Source: Microbacterium oxydans (GTDB taxonomy: Bacteria > Actinomycetota > Actinomycetes > Actinomycetales > Microbacteriaceae). From it: 64,000 nucleotides of DNA. The number at the start of each line of letters is the position of its first letter. The first letter of the stretch is position 1. A program made the translations under genes and the position numbers. Below are positions 17,098 to 26,461 of the stretch, piece after piece. Below the pieces are notes generated by a model. That model had not been told where the DNA came from. It searched no databases and saw nothing but the letters and a program-made list of their open reading frames with translations. Location: NCBI RefSeq assembly GCF_900095745.1, contig NZ_FMIR01000010.1:62001-126000 (forward strand), given 5' to 3'.

Positions 17098-19650
17098 ATG
17101 AGCAGCGCCGGTCATGACGAACCTAGATCCGAATCACCCGATGTCGTGCAGATCCGCGGGGCACGGGTCCACAATCTCAAGAACATCGACGTCGACGTAC
17201 CGCTGCGCGGTCTGGTGGCGATCGCCGGGGTGTCCGGCTCCGGCAAATCGTCGCTGGCGATGGGGGTGCTCTACGCGGAAGGCTCGCGCCGCTACATCGA
17301 AGCGCTCTCTACGTACACTCGACGGCGGATGTCCCAGGCAGCACGCGCGGATGTCGACTCGGTGCGCCATGTTCCCGCCGCGCTTGCCCTCCGCCAGCGA
17401 CCCGGCATACCGGGAGTTCGGTCGACCTTCGGTACGTCTACAGAACTGCTGAATGTGATCCGCGTGATGTTCTCCCGGCTCGGCTCGCATGTGTGCCCGA
17501 ACGGACATCGGCTGGAGCCGACCATCGATGTCGCCGCGAACCTCGACCTGGTCTGCCCCGAGTGCGGAGCGGTGTTCTACCCACCCGGCGCGGAATCCCT
17601 GGCGTTCAACTCGGAAGGCGCCTGCCCGACCTGCGCAGGAACAGGCATCGTACGTGCGGTCGATGACAGTTCTCTCGTGCCCGACACGTCGCTGACGATC
17701 AACTCGGGTGCAGTTGCGCCATGGGGAATGTTCGGCCTCACCGTGATGCCGCAGGTCGTCGCCGAGTTCGGCGTGCGCACCGATGTTCCCTATGCAGAGC
17801 TCTCCGACGCTGAGCGGGAGATCGTTCTGCACGGTCCGGAAGAAAAGAAGCACATCGCCGTGCGCTCCAAGAACGGCAAGCTCTTCGAGCTGGACTTCAC
17901 CTACCGCAACGCGCGACTCGCGGTTCAGGAGGCGCTCAACAATGCGGAGAGCGAGAAGGGGCTGGCCCGAGTCAACAGGTTCATCACGTCGCAGACGTGC
18001 ACGGCCTGCCAGGGCACGCGCCTGAGCGACGCGGCGAGACTCCCCCGCGTCGCCGGCAGGAATCTGGCCGAGGTGACCGCGATGTCTCTCGACGACGTCA
18101 CGCCGTGGCTGCAGAGCATCCCCGCGACTCTCCCGCAGGAGATGCAGACGATGACCATGTCGATCATCGGCCAGTTCGCGCAGATGGCGACGCGACTGAT
18201 CGAACTCGGTCTGGGTTACCTGAGCCTCAATCGCTCCAGCTCGAGCCTCTCGACAGGGGAACGGCAGCGAGTGCAACTGGCCAGAGCCGTGCGCAATGAG
18301 ACCACGGGGGTCCTCTACGTCCTCGACGAGCCGTCCGTGGGACTCCATCCGGCGAACGTCGACGGCCTGATCGGAGTGATGCGCGATCTGCTGTCGAACG
18401 GCAACTCGGTGGTACTCGTCGACCACGACGTGCAGGTGCTCCGCGAGGCGGATTGGATGATCGAGATCGGCCCGGGGTCAGGGGCTGCCGGCGGCACTAT
18501 CCTCGCCGCCGGCACTGTGGCAGACCTCGGCACACTGCCCGAATCGCTGATCGGCGGATTCCTCGCCGATCGTGAGCCGCTGCTGGTGCGCGACCGCGCC
18601 GAAGAGGGAGATGTCTTCGCTCATGGCCGCATGGAACTGCGCACGCGGGCTTTGCACACCGTGCACCCCCTCGACAGCGCGATACCTCGCGGTCGCCTGA
18701 CCGCAGTGACGGGGATGTCAGGCTCGGGGAAGACCACCCTGGTTTTGGAGAGCCTGGTCCCGGCGCTGCAATCGCTCATCGGCGACACGAGCCGCCCTGC
18801 ACATGTCCTAGACCTCATCGCACCGGGCATCGCGCACGTACACGTCGTGGATGCCGCGCCGATCGGCACGAACGTGCGCTCCACCATCGCCACGTACAGC
18901 GGAGCTCTGGACGATCTTCGCAAGGCCTATGCAGCGTCACCCGATGCTCAGTCACGCGGACTGAAGGCCGCCGACTTCTCCTACAACACCGGGTCTCTGC
19001 GCTGTTCACGTTGCGAGGGCACTGGCCAAGTCGTCCTGGATGTGCAGTTCCTTCCTGACGTGGACATCCCCTGCCCCGACTGCGCCGGCAGCAGGTACGG
19101 CACCGAGGGCCATGCGATCCGGCGAACCCCACCCGGTGCTCCCCCGATCTCGCTTCCCGCACTGCTCGAGCTCTCGGTTGCGCAGGCACTGCCCTACGTG
19201 ACGGACCTTCCCAAGGTGCGGAAGAAGTTGCAGACCCTCCTCGACCTCGGACTCGGATATCTCACGCTCGGCGAAGACACCCCCGCGCTGTCCGGCGGAG
19301 AGGCGCAGCGGCTGAAACTCTCCACAGAACTCGGACGCGATCAGTCCGACTCGCTCTTCGTGCTGGACGAGCCCAGTGTCGGCCTGCATCCGCTGGACAC
19401 GCGCGTGCTCCTGAGCGTGCTTGATCGGCTACTCGAACGCGGAGCAACGGTGATCGTGATCGAACATGACCTCGACGTGATCGCGAATGCCGACCACGTC
19501 ATCGACATGGGTCCGGGCGGCGGCGTCGCCGGGGGACGCATCGTGGCCACCGGAACTCCCGAACGGATCGCCGCTGCCGCGGACAGCATGACCGGTCGCT
19601 ATCTCGCCGCAGCGTTTGCGCGTCATACCGCCGGCACCTCTCAGGCATAG
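17098..19650 (+). CDS. uvrA2: Class II UvrA-like ABC ATPase
   Basis: An 850-residue ABC protein of the UvrA family with two ATPase modules: Walker [11 protein letters not shown] near residue 48 and [10 protein letters not shown] near 545, signature [14 protein letters not shown] and [12 protein letters not shown], Walker B LYVLDEPS and LFVLDEPS, and zinc-binding Cys pairs ([27 protein letters not shown]). At about 100 residues shorter than UvrA and without the UvrB-binding insert after the first Walker A, it fits class II UvrA (UvrA2/DrrC). That class is linked to tolerance of DNA-intercalating compounds rather than core repair. A GGGAG box 7 bases before the ATG supports the start. Confidence 0.9.
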   Translation: MSSAGHDEPRSESPDVVQIRGARVHNLKNIDVDVPLRGLVAIAGVSGSGKSSLAMGVLYAEGSRRYIEALSTYTRRRMSQAARADVDSVRHVPAALALRQRPGIPGVRSTFGTSTELLNVIRVMFSRLGSHVCPNGHRLEPTIDVAANLDLVCPECGAVFYPPGAESLAFNSEGACPTCAGTGIVRAVDDSSLVPDTSLTINSGAVAPWGMFGLTVMPQVVAEFGVRTDVPYAELSDAEREIVLHGPEEKKHIAVRSKNGKLFELDFTYRNARLAVQEALNNAESEKGLARVNRFITSQTCTACQGTRLSDAARLPRVAGRNLAEVTAMSLDDVTPWLQSIPATLPQEMQTMTMSIIGQFAQMATRLIELGLGYLSLNRSSSSLSTGERQRVQLARAVRNETTGVLYVLDEPSVGLHPANVDGLIGVMRDLLSNGNSVVLVDHDVQVLREADWMIEIGPGSGAAGGTILAAGTVADLGTLPESLIGGFLADREPLLVRDRAEEGDVFAHGRMELRTRALHTVHPLDSAIPRGRLTAVTGMSGSGKTTLVLESLVPALQSLIGDTSRPAHVLDLIAPGIAHVHVVDAAPIGTNVRSTIATYSGALDDLRKAYAASPDAQSRGLKAADFSYNTGSLRCSRCEGTGQVVLDVQFLPDVDIPCPDCAGSRYGTEGHAIRRTPPGAPPISLPALLELSVAQALPYVTDLPKVRKKLQTLLDLGLGYLTLGEDTPALSGGEAQRLKLSTELGRDQSDSLFVLDEPSVGLHPLDTRVLLSVLDRLLERGATVIVIEHDLDVIANADHVIDMGPGGGVAGGRIVATGTPERIAAAADSMTGRYLAAAFARHTAGTSQA

Positions 19651-19713
19651 AGGCCATTGCTGCACGGAAAGCATCAAGTACAGATCACGCACTGAAGGCC
19701 GTATCCTGAGGCC

Positions 19714-20082
19714 ATGAGATTCGATCATTGCTCGCTGCAGGAGTGCGGCGTCGCGCGGTTCCTCAGTCTGCTCGACGGCCCCTGGGCGACACTCATCGTG
19801 CGCGAGCTTCTCAAGAAGCCGCATCGGTTCAACGAGCTCCTCTCTGCTCTGCCGGGAATCAGTGCGCACACGCTCTCGAGCCGACTGCGCAAGTTCGAAG
19901 CGCACGAGCTGGTGACCCGCACCGCCTACGCCGAGATCCCTCCCCGCGTCGTCTATGAGCTGACGCCGGTGGGGATGCAGCTGCGCCCGGTGCTCGACGC
20001 CATGAACGCCTGGGCAATGACCGTCCCACCCCACCTCTTCGGCCTCGAGGAGGAGTCTGTGTCCCCGGTCACCGTCGACTGA
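19714..20082 (+). CDS. HxlR-family winged-helix regulator
   Basis: A 122-residue protein with the HxlR layout: N-terminal Cys (CSLQEC), FLSLLDGPWATLIVRELL helix, KPHRFNELLSALPGISAHTL recognition region, then the wing TAYAEIPPRVVYELTPVG. HxlR proteins bind DNA as dimers, and several sense electrophiles or oxidants through an N-terminal Cys. Two Cys (residues 6 and 11) occur here. It follows uvrA2 by 64 bases on the same strand and converges with the CGNR gene, overlapping it by 14 bases. Target not evident. Confidence 0.88.
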   Translation: MRFDHCSLQECGVARFLSLLDGPWATLIVRELLKKPHRFNELLSALPGISAHTLSSRLRKFEAHELVTRTAYAEIPPRVVYELTPVGMQLRPVLDAMNAWAMTVPPHLFGLEEESVSPVTVD

Positions 20083-20596
20083 CCGGGGCCCGGTGACGGC
20101 GAACGGCGTCGTAGTTGCCGCACCTCGCCGAACAGTAAGAGCGCCGCCCATTGCGACTGGTGTCCACGTACACGACAGGGCAGCGATCCCGCTGGCAGGC
20201 GCCCAGCCGAGCCCCGTCCGACTCGACGATGAAGAGCGCGAGTCCGCCCGCGGTGACAGCACGCACCCGTGCGACGACATCCTGGGCATCAGGGGCGAAG
20301 TGCAGGTGCGGACGGAGTCCGTCGTGCGTCGTGAGATACGGACGAGATGCGCCGACCGCGAGAAGGCGATTGATGGCGCCGCAGCGTTCGTCGACGGTGA
20401 CTGCGAGGAACACCGGGACGATCTGATCCGCCCATTCCCGCAGTTGCTCGCCGCCCCGTTCGTTCAGCTCTGCCCGCCGGATCTCGTGGGCGTCCAGGAC
20501 TGCGGTCGCGGCGTCGACGTCCCACCCCCGCCGCACGAGGGTCACGAGATCCGCGGCGAGCAGTGGGCCGGTCATATTGTCATGGTTGAACTGCAT
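20069..20596 (-). CDS. CGNR zinc-finger regulator (ABATE domain)
   Basis: A 175-residue protein with an N-terminal ABATE-type domain (MQFNHDNMTGPLLAADLVTL) and a C-terminal CGNR zinc finger: CQRDRCPVVYVDTSRNGRRS, then YCSARCGNYDAVRRHR. This family is predicted to be stress-related transcription factors. A GTG two codons upstream is an alternative start. It is divergent from the AEC transporter with only about 25 bases between. A near-palindrome TGCATTGACACATTGCA (20592-20608) covers both start regions and is a plausible autoregulatory operator. Confidence 0.85.
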   Translation of the reverse strand: MQFNHDNMTGPLLAADLVTLVRRGWDVDAATAVLDAHEIRRAELNERGGEQLREWADQIVPVFLAVTVDERCGAINRLLAVGASRPYLTTHDGLRPHLHFAPDAQDVVARVRAVTAGGLALFIVESDGARLGACQRDRCPVVYVDTSRNGRRSYCSARCGNYDAVRRHRAPVSRR

Positions 20597-20621
20597 TGAC
20601 ACATTGCATCACAGTGAGAGG

Positions 20622-21551
20622 ATGGACGTCATCACCGCGGGGATCGCCCCGATCATCCTGCTCCTCGGGGGCGGCCTGATCCTTCGGCGACGCGTGCTGA
20701 CAGACGTCGGATTCTGGTCGGGACTGTCGTGGGTGAGCTACTGGGTCTTCACTCCCGCGCTCTTCCTCACGTCGATCGGCGGCGCAGATCTCACGGCCGT
20801 GGCCGCGGGTCCACTTGCGCTCAGCGTCGGCATTCCCACACTGGTGGTGGCCGCACTGTCGTTCGGCGCGGCGCTCCTCACCCGGGCGGATGGCCCCCAG
20901 CTCACATCCCTGATCCAGGGATCCATCCGCATCAACACCTACGTCGGGCTGGTCTTCGCATCCGCGCTGCAGGGGCGAGAAGGAGTGGCGACGTTCGCAC
21001 TCGCCAGCGCCGTCGTCGTGCCGCTGGTGAACGTGATCTGCGTCACGACGCTCTCGCTCTTCGGCCAGCACGACACCGAGCGACGGAGTTTCGCGCTGTG
21101 GAGAGACCTCGCATCGAATCCCCTCATCCTCTCCTGCCTGGCCGGAGTGGCGCTCAACCTGGGCGGCATCGCGATGCCTTCGCTCCTGCAGACGACGATC
21201 GAGATGATCGCGGCCCCCGCCCTCGTCGTCGGCACCATGGTCGCCGGTGCCGCACTGCGATTCACGTTCCGCCTGCGAGACCTGATCGATGTCGGCGCCG
21301 CTGCTGTCCTCAAGCTGGTCGTGCTGCCGCTCGCGGCATTGTCCATCGCGCTGGCGTTCGGAATCACCGGTGCGACTCTCACGAGCATCATTCTCATCAC
21401 AGCGGTTCCGACTGCACCCAGCGCCACCGTCCTCGCATCGCGCATGGGCGGTGACACTCGGCTCATGGCGGCGATCACCGGCGTCCAGACCGTGCTCGCC
21501 ATCGTGACGATCCCGCTCCTGCTTCTTCTCGCTGGCACCCTGTCCGCGTGA
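20622..21551 (+). CDS. AEC-family (auxin efflux carrier-type) transporter
   Basis: A 309-residue integral membrane protein with about 10 hydrophobic helices (PIILLLGGGLILRRRVLTDV at the start, AAVLKLVVLPLAALSIALAF late, PTAPSATVLASRMGG in the last third). This is the layout of AEC/malonate-type permeases, which export or take up small organic anions. The late A-P-T/P-S-A motif region is conserved in the family. The ATG follows GAGAGG directly, so the transcript may be translated weakly or be leaderless. Regulated probably by the divergent CGNR protein. Substrate unknown. Confidence 0.85.
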   Translation: MDVITAGIAPIILLLGGGLILRRRVLTDVGFWSGLSWVSYWVFTPALFLTSIGGADLTAVAAGPLALSVGIPTLVVAALSFGAALLTRADGPQLTSLIQGSIRINTYVGLVFASALQGREGVATFALASAVVVPLVNVICVTTLSLFGQHDTERRSFALWRDLASNPLILSCLAGVALNLGGIAMPSLLQTTIEMIAAPALVVGTMVAGAALRFTFRLRDLIDVGAAAVLKLVVLPLAALSIALAFGITGATLTSIILITAVPTAPSATVLASRMGGDTRLMAAITGVQTVLAIVTIPLLLLLAGTLSA

Positions 21552-21566
21552 TCTGATCACGCGGAC
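21542..21566. terminator. Hairpin between convergent genes
   Basis: A perfect 11-bp stem GTCCGCGTGAT/ATCACGCGGAC with a 3-base loop overlaps the stop codon of the AEC gene and precedes the convergent GH3 gene. It is likely a bidirectional terminator. Confidence 0.65.
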
Positions 21567-21588
21567 GGGGTCGTCGTGCGGGGCGGGG

Positions 21589-23379
21589 TCAGCGCGCCCC
21601 GTAGCTCAGCCCATGCCCGTAGCGCAGCAGCGGATCGGCAGTGTCGAACGGCACATCGGAGCGCGAAGCCTCCACTGCCGCCATGCTGGACGGGAGATCG
21701 AAGGGGAGACGCCCACGTGGCTCATCGCGACCGAACAGCACGTCGAGCACCGCCCGCGGGTGAGCCCCGTAGTTGGCGACGACAGCATCCGCCGATTCCA
21801 GGATCGGGGTGAGGATCGCCGGACGATCGAGGAAGACATCGACGACCGTGGTTGTCGATGCGCTCAGCTGCGCGATGTGCGACACGGTCTCGTCATCCAT
21901 CTCGAGCGAACCTGCGTGGAAGTAGTTCTCGAAGGCCGTGGACCGCTTCTCATACGGTGCATGGATACGCACGAGGGCGAGGTCCGCCTCGAGCGGATCG
22001 GCGACGACAGTGCCATACCCCGCAGCGATGTCCTCGGGAATGCCCTCGACGTACAAGCGCCGTCGCTCTGCGGCGGGCAAAGTGGAGCGCCCGCCCTCGG
22101 AACGGTTCGTGAGCAGCGTCAACGACGCACGCTGAGCCGCGAGGCCCGCGGCGATGAATGCTGGCGCACCGACCACACGAGAGGCCTCCGCCGGATCGAC
22201 GTACGGGTCGTCGAAGAGACCGAGCACGAATTTCTCGGCGAGGAGCCTGCGCGCCGAGATATCGAGCCGAGCTTCCGAGATTTCACCCGCCTCGACCAAC
22301 TCGACCAACATCTCGGGACATGCTTCTCCGCCGAACTGATCCACGCCCGCATCGACGGCCTTGCGCATCCGCTGCCGCGGAGTGAGGTCTTCCACACCCC
22401 AGGCCCGCGCAGGGAAGGGCTCGCCTTCCACCGTGGCGTCGTTGATCAAGCCCCAGTCCGTGCAGACGATTCCATCGAAACCGAGCTTCTCTCGCAACAG
22501 TTCCGTGATGATCGAGCGGTTGAACCCGAAGCCCACTTCTTCGTACTCCGTGCCGACCGGCATACCGTAGTACGGCATCATCTGCGATGCGCCTGCGGCG
22601 ATTGCCGCACGGAACGGCGCCAGGTGCAGATCGAACCGACCACCGGGATACACCTGCTCGCGTCCGTAGGCGAAGTGCGGATCCTCGCCATCCTTCTGCG
22701 GCCCGCCGCCCGGGAAGTGCTTGGCCATCGTCGCGACCGAGTCCCGTCCGAGCGCCTCGCCCTGGAAGCCCTGGATGTACGCGACACCGAGCCGACTCGT
22801 CAGCTCGGCATCCTCACCGAACGTGTCGAGCTGGCGCGCCCAGCGCGGCTCAGTGGCGAGATCGATCTGCGGGTGCAGGGCAACACGGATGCCGACGGCG
22901 AGATATTCCTGGCGCGCGATGTCGGCGAATTCACGTACGACACCCTCATCGCGGATCGCCGCAAGCCCAAGTGCCTCCGGCCACACCGAGAACGCCCCGG
23001 CGAGGAGGCCGGCGAGCGGATTGTCGCTGTACGAGTTCCGGGGGTCGGTCGATACCGTCACCGGGATTCCGAGCCGCGTGGAGCGCGCCAGGTCTTGGAT
23101 GTGATTGTTCCAGCGCGCCATCGCCTCCGGCGATCCTCCGGTGAGGAGGTTGAAGTGACTCATGTGCCGATGTGACACATATTCCGCGTTCGATGGGAGG
23201 TCGAACTCTTCATCACCATCGGAGAGAGCACCGTCCTCCCCCATCGAGATCATGGCGTGGAAGAACAGGCCGGCCTTCTCCTCCAGCGTCATCTGCGCGA
23301 GGAGTATCTCCACTCGCTCCTCGACCGGAAGACTGCTGTCGCGGAAGCGTACGTCGATGCTCTGATTGTCGGAATCCAT
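21589..23379 (-). CDS. Glycoside hydrolase family 3 (beta-glucosidase/xylosidase type)
   Basis: A 596-residue cytoplasmic GH3 enzyme with no signal peptide. The (beta/alpha)8 domain contains LGIPVTVSTDPRNSYSDNP, the substrate-binding KHFPGGG motif, and the nucleophile D308 in GIVCTDWGLI. The alpha/beta-sandwich domain follows, ending DLPSSMAAVEASRSDVPFDT then LLRYGHGLSYG. No fibronectin-type C-terminal domain is present. The start lies 9 bases after the stop of the upstream MFS transporter, so both form an operon for uptake and cytoplasmic cleavage of a glycoside. The substrate cannot be assigned. Confidence 0.92.
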   Translation of the reverse strand: MDSDNQSIDVRFRDSSLPVEERVEILLAQMTLEEKAGLFFHAMISMGEDGALSDGDEEFDLPSNAEYVSHRHMSHFNLLTGGSPEAMARWNNHIQDLARSTRLGIPVTVSTDPRNSYSDNPLAGLLAGAFSVWPEALGLAAIRDEGVVREFADIARQEYLAVGIRVALHPQIDLATEPRWARQLDTFGEDAELTSRLGVAYIQGFQGEALGRDSVATMAKHFPGGGPQKDGEDPHFAYGREQVYPGGRFDLHLAPFRAAIAAGASQMMPYYGMPVGTEYEEVGFGFNRSIITELLREKLGFDGIVCTDWGLINDATVEGEPFPARAWGVEDLTPRQRMRKAVDAGVDQFGGEACPEMLVELVEAGEISEARLDISARRLLAEKFVLGLFDDPYVDPAEASRVVGAPAFIAAGLAAQRASLTLLTNRSEGGRSTLPAAERRRLYVEGIPEDIAAGYGTVVADPLEADLALVRIHAPYEKRSTAFENYFHAGSLEMDDETVSHIAQLSASTTTVVDVFLDRPAILTPILESADAVVANYGAHPRAVLDVLFGRDEPRGRLPFDLPSSMAAVEASRSDVPFDTADPLLRYGHGLSYGAR

Positions 23380-23388
23380 GAGTGCGCC

Positions 23389-24666
23389 TTACTTCGTGCC
23401 CTTGACTCGGAAGATGAGAACTGCGCCCGCCAATGCGGCAGCCGCGCCGACCAGGTAGAACAACGAGTAGCCGCCGATCGCGGTCGCCGCGCCCAGCGCG
23501 ATGACTCCCGGTGCGATGGCCGGAGCGATGGACTGCGGCAGCGCATTGGCGATGTTGATGACGCCGAGGTCCTTGGCCGTGTCTTCGACATCGGGGAGCA
23601 CCTGCGTCGCCAGGGCGAGCGAGACCGAGAGGAAGGACCCGATGCCGAGTCCGATCAGTCCCTGACCGACGATCACCATCTCGACGGTCGGCGCGAAGGC
23701 GAGAACGACGAGCCCGGCCACCATGATGATGCCGGCGGCGAGGACGAACGGCTTCCGGCGCCCGAGCTTGTCGGAGAGGTACCCCGCGAGCGGCCCGGAG
23801 ATCGCCTGCGCGCCGACTGCCGCGAGGTTGCAGATCAGGACGGCCGTGATGGCCTCCGCTTCCGTCAGAAGGAACTTGTCGGTCAGATAGAGCGGCAGAT
23901 ACGTGGCGATACCGGCGTAACCGAACATCACCAGGAATGTCGTGAGCCAGGTCCAGCCGAAGTCGGGGTTCTTGCGAGGGTTGAAGACGAAGGATCCGGC
24001 GAAGTCCTTCCAGCCGTAGCTCGTCGACGGCGGCGTGAGACGCACCCCATCCTTCAGCAGCATCGCGAACAGCACCGTCAACACCAGACCGATGAGCGCA
24101 GGTACCGCGAATCGCGAGAGATCCGAGTCGAGGAAGTTGACCGCGAACGTTCCGCCCAGGATGCCGAGCGACGTGGTGATCCCGATGATTCCTGACGCGA
24201 GGCCGCGCTTCCATACCGGCATGCGATCCGCGATGGTGGCGTTCAACGCTGCCAGCGTGCCATTGAGGGCGGCCTGCGCGACGCACCATCCCACGAGGAC
24301 CATCCAGACCTCGCTCGCCAGACCGATCGTCACGAGAGCCGCGAATCCGACCACGGCACCGAGTATCAGCCAGGGGCGTCGCATACCGAAGCGCGACATG
24401 GTGCGGTCCGACAGACGCCCGACGAGCGGGTTGAAGATGATCGCGAAGAGCGTGCCGACGCCCATGACGAGGCTGAGCGCGGCGACCGACTCGCCGCGGT
24501 TCGCGGTGATGTGCTCGAGCTTGAAGGCCAATGAGACGAACACCGGCGTGAGTAGCGCCAAGTAGACGCCGAAGTTGGCAAGACCCAGCGTCGGCAAGTA
24601 GGCCGGAGAAACGGGGCCGGCCGGCACGGTCCGGGTGAGGGGTGTGGTGGTGGAGGGTTCAGTCAT
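23389..24666 (-). CDS. MFS transporter, probably for a glycoside or oligosaccharide
   Basis: A 425-residue major facilitator with about 12 hydrophobic helices. Between helices 2 and 3 is NPLVGRLSDRTMSRFGMRRP, a motif-A variant common in sugar/cation symporters of the SLC45/GPH type, and its repeat in the second half is GPLAGYLSDKLGRRKPF. AAGGAG lies 6 bases before the ATG. It is co-transcribed with the GH3 glycosidase (9-base gap), which points to import of the glycosidase substrate. The divergent tandem TetR gene is the likely regulator. Confidence 0.9.
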   Translation of the reverse strand: MTEPSTTTPLTRTVPAGPVSPAYLPTLGLANFGVYLALLTPVFVSLAFKLEHITANRGESVAALSLVMGVGTLFAIIFNPLVGRLSDRTMSRFGMRRPWLILGAVVGFAALVTIGLASEVWMVLVGWCVAQAALNGTLAALNATIADRMPVWKRGLASGIIGITTSLGILGGTFAVNFLDSDLSRFAVPALIGLVLTVLFAMLLKDGVRLTPPSTSYGWKDFAGSFVFNPRKNPDFGWTWLTTFLVMFGYAGIATYLPLYLTDKFLLTEAEAITAVLICNLAAVGAQAISGPLAGYLSDKLGRRKPFVLAAGIIMVAGLVVLAFAPTVEMVIVGQGLIGLGIGSFLSVSLALATQVLPDVEDTAKDLGVINIANALPQSIAPAIAPGVIALGAATAIGGYSLFYLVGAAAALAGAVLIFRVKGTK

Positions 24667-24747
24667 CGTCGACTCCTTGGTCGCGCCCGAAGGGGGTGGG
24701 CTCGGGCAAGAGTAGCGCAAAATCGAACATACCGTAAGTCAATATCG

Positions 24748-24761
24748 ATCTATTTGTAGAT
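24748..24761. promoter_or_regulatory. Possible TetR operator in divergent promoter
   Basis: The dyad ATCTA-TTTG-TAGAT sits in an AT-rich 120-base gap between the MFS/GH3 operon and the tandem TetR gene. Low GC against a high-GC background and the dyad suggest promoter plus operator; the assignment to the TetR protein is by position only. Confidence 0.45.
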
Positions 24762-24786
24762 TAAGTACGCGTGCGATCATGAGACG

Positions 24787-26013
24787 GTGAGATCCTCCGA
24801 GCACGCTTCGTCCCGCGCCGCATCGACCGCGCTGACGCGACGGCGGATTCTTGCCTCGGCCAGAGCGTTGATCGGCTCACGAGGCGGCGCACAGGTCTCA
24901 CTCGAGGACGTCGCAGCCGCATCGGAGATCACACGCCCTGGCCTCCTCGGCCACTTCCGCTCGACGGATGCACTGATGACAGCAGTGGAAGCCGAGTTCT
25001 GCGTCGAGACCGGGCGGCAAATGCCCCTCGGTCCCGATTCGTGGGCGAACCTGATGGAGATTCCCGACTACTGCTCGATGTCTGTGCAGTTCTTGAGCCT
25101 CGCATTGACATCCGAATCTCCGCCACCTTCCAGCGCCTGCCACCATCGGCAACTCCTCGAATCGGCCGAGAGCATGGTCATCGACGACTCCAGTTCGACC
25201 GTACTGACCGCCCAGGGGCTGGTCGCCACGTGGGAGGGCTTGCTCGTGTTGCAGGCTTACTTCCCGTCGCTCGATCCCGCGCGAATCATCCAGGCGTGCC
25301 TCGATCCGGCGCACGCCCGGCCATCAGCGCCCTCCTCCCGCACTTCCCCTGTATCTCCGGCATCGCTGATACCCGCCGAGTTCGGTTATGCGCGTGGTCG
25401 CTCACGTCGGCGGCAGATCATCGAAGACGCCACCGTGCTCTTCGCCCGCAACGGATATCACGGGACCACCATCCGGCAGCTCGCATCCGAGGTGGGCATC
25501 TCCACGTCCACACTTCTCCACCACTTCGGACATAAGGCGGGTCTGCTCGCCGAGGTGCTTCGCCACAGAGACGAGCAGCTCGTTCATCGGCGAGGGCAGC
25601 GCGACATGGATGCGCGCACGGAACTCGCGGAGCTCGGCAATGAGGCCCGCCGAGATCTGGAGGTGGAGCGAGGGCTTGTAAACATGTACGCCGTCCTCTC
25701 CACCGAGGCCATTCACCCCGACCATCCGGCGCACGCCTACTTCACCGATCGCTTCTCCCGCACGATCGACTACTTTGAGGGCCTCATCGCAAGCAGCGAC
25801 TCCGGGTCTCCGGATCCACGGCTCGATGCCGTGTGGCTCGTCGCACTGTGGGACGGACTGCAGTATCAACTGATCCTGAGTCCTGACGACATGGATCTCC
25901 CCGCACAGCTGGATCATCACATCCAGACATCCCTGGGAATCACTCCGGCGACGAGAAGCTCGATCCTTGACGAACCGTACACCCCGGACCAGCGCACATC
26001 CTCCACGGTGTAA
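24787..26013 (+). CDS. Tandem TetR-family regulator (two TetR units fused)
   Basis: A 408-residue protein with two TetR-type modules in one chain. The first HTH is at about residues 18-65 (RRRILASARALIGSRGGAQV, DVAAASEITRPGLLGHF) and the second at about 205-255 (RRRQIIEDATVLFARNGYHG, LASEVGISTSTLLHHFGHKA). Each is followed by a helical ligand-binding region, the first one short. Single TetR proteins are about 190-220 residues. A monomer could thus act as a pseudo-dimer. Start at GTG without a clear ribosome binding site. Divergent from the MFS-GH3 operon, which it probably controls. Confidence 0.85.
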   Translation: MRSSEHASSRAASTALTRRRILASARALIGSRGGAQVSLEDVAAASEITRPGLLGHFRSTDALMTAVEAEFCVETGRQMPLGPDSWANLMEIPDYCSMSVQFLSLALTSESPPPSSACHHRQLLESAESMVIDDSSSTVLTAQGLVATWEGLLVLQAYFPSLDPARIIQACLDPAHARPSAPSSRTSPVSPASLIPAEFGYARGRSRRRQIIEDATVLFARNGYHGTTIRQLASEVGISTSTLLHHFGHKAGLLAEVLRHRDEQLVHRRGQRDMDARTELAELGNEARRDLEVERGLVNMYAVLSTEAIHPDHPAHAYFTDRFSRTIDYFEGLIASSDSGSPDPRLDAVWLVALWDGLQYQLILSPDDMDLPAQLDHHIQTSLGITPATRSSILDEPYTPDQRTSSTV

Positions 26014-26021
26014 TACAGTAG

Positions 26022-26036
26022 CTACCAGGTTTGTAG
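26022..26036. promoter_or_regulatory. Variant BlaI-type operator (CTAC-N7-GTAG)
   Basis: CTACCAGGTTTGTAG lies 45 bases before the blaI-like gene. It shares arms and the right flank (GTAGAGTAA) with the CTAC-N5-GTAG sites found elsewhere in the window, but the spacer is 7 rather than 5 bases. Autoregulation is likely, but the different spacing lowers confidence. Confidence 0.5.
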
Positions 26037-26080
26037 AGTAATCCGTTTCGGACCTCATACCACAGTCGGAAGGAGGAGCC

Positions 26081-26458
26081 ATGGCCGGAGAGAGAACTCG
26101 AGAGCGAGGCGAGCTCGAGGGCGAGGTCATGCGGCTGCTCTGGAAGCACGTGGATCCCATGAGCGCACGCGACCTGCAGGACCTCTTCACGGGACCGGTG
26201 CCCGCGTACACGACCCTTCTCACAGCGCTCACCCGTTTGGAGAAGAAGGGCCAGGTCATCCGCTCGGGAGACTCTCCCCGCAAGGTGCGCTTTCAGGCCG
26301 CGCGCTCGGGAGAAGATTTCACGAGCGATTCGATGCTCTCCGCCTTGGATCGCGCGGGAGACCGCCACGCGGCACTGCTCGCCTTCGCCGGAACGCTTGA
26401 CGACGACGACGTCGCGCTGCTGAAATCCGCCTTCGGTCGGAAGTCGTCGAAGCGCTAG
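26081..26458 (+). CDS. blaI: BlaI/MecI/CopY-family repressor
   Basis: A 125-residue winged-helix repressor: GELEGEVMRLLWKHVDPMSA, then AYTTLLTALTRLEKKGQVIR (recognition helix and wing) and a C-terminal dimer helix. MecI, BlaI and CopY bind TACA/TGTA dyads. CopY senses copper through a C-terminal Cys cluster, but this protein has no Cys, so the signal is expected to come by proteolysis from the M56 peptidase encoded 3 bases downstream. AAGGAGGAG before the ATG is a strong ribosome binding site. Matching CTAC-N5-GTAG dyads stand before copper and metal-chelate genes from 27.6 to 47.5 kb, its likely regulon. Confidence 0.88.
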   Translation: MAGERTRERGELEGEVMRLLWKHVDPMSARDLQDLFTGPVPAYTTLLTALTRLEKKGQVIRSGDSPRKVRFQAARSGEDFTSDSMLSALDRAGDRHAALLAFAGTLDDDDVALLKSAFGRKSSKR

Positions 26459-26461
26459 CAC

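Noticed and set aside
20580..21560. Long minus-strand frame opposite the AEC transporter gene
   Set aside because: Its product is almost only Arg, Glu, Gly, Asp and His, the usual antisense shadow of a hydrophobic gene in high-GC DNA. The AEC frame has clear helices and family motifs.
21613..23175. 520-codon plus-strand frame opposite the GH3 gene
   Set aside because: Low-complexity, Arg/Glu/His-rich, with no domain. The GH3 motifs and nucleophile are on the other strand.
26081..26458. CopY copper repressor in the strict sense
   Set aside because: No cysteine occurs in the protein, so the CopY copper-binding motif is missing; BlaI/MecI type with an M56 partner fits better.
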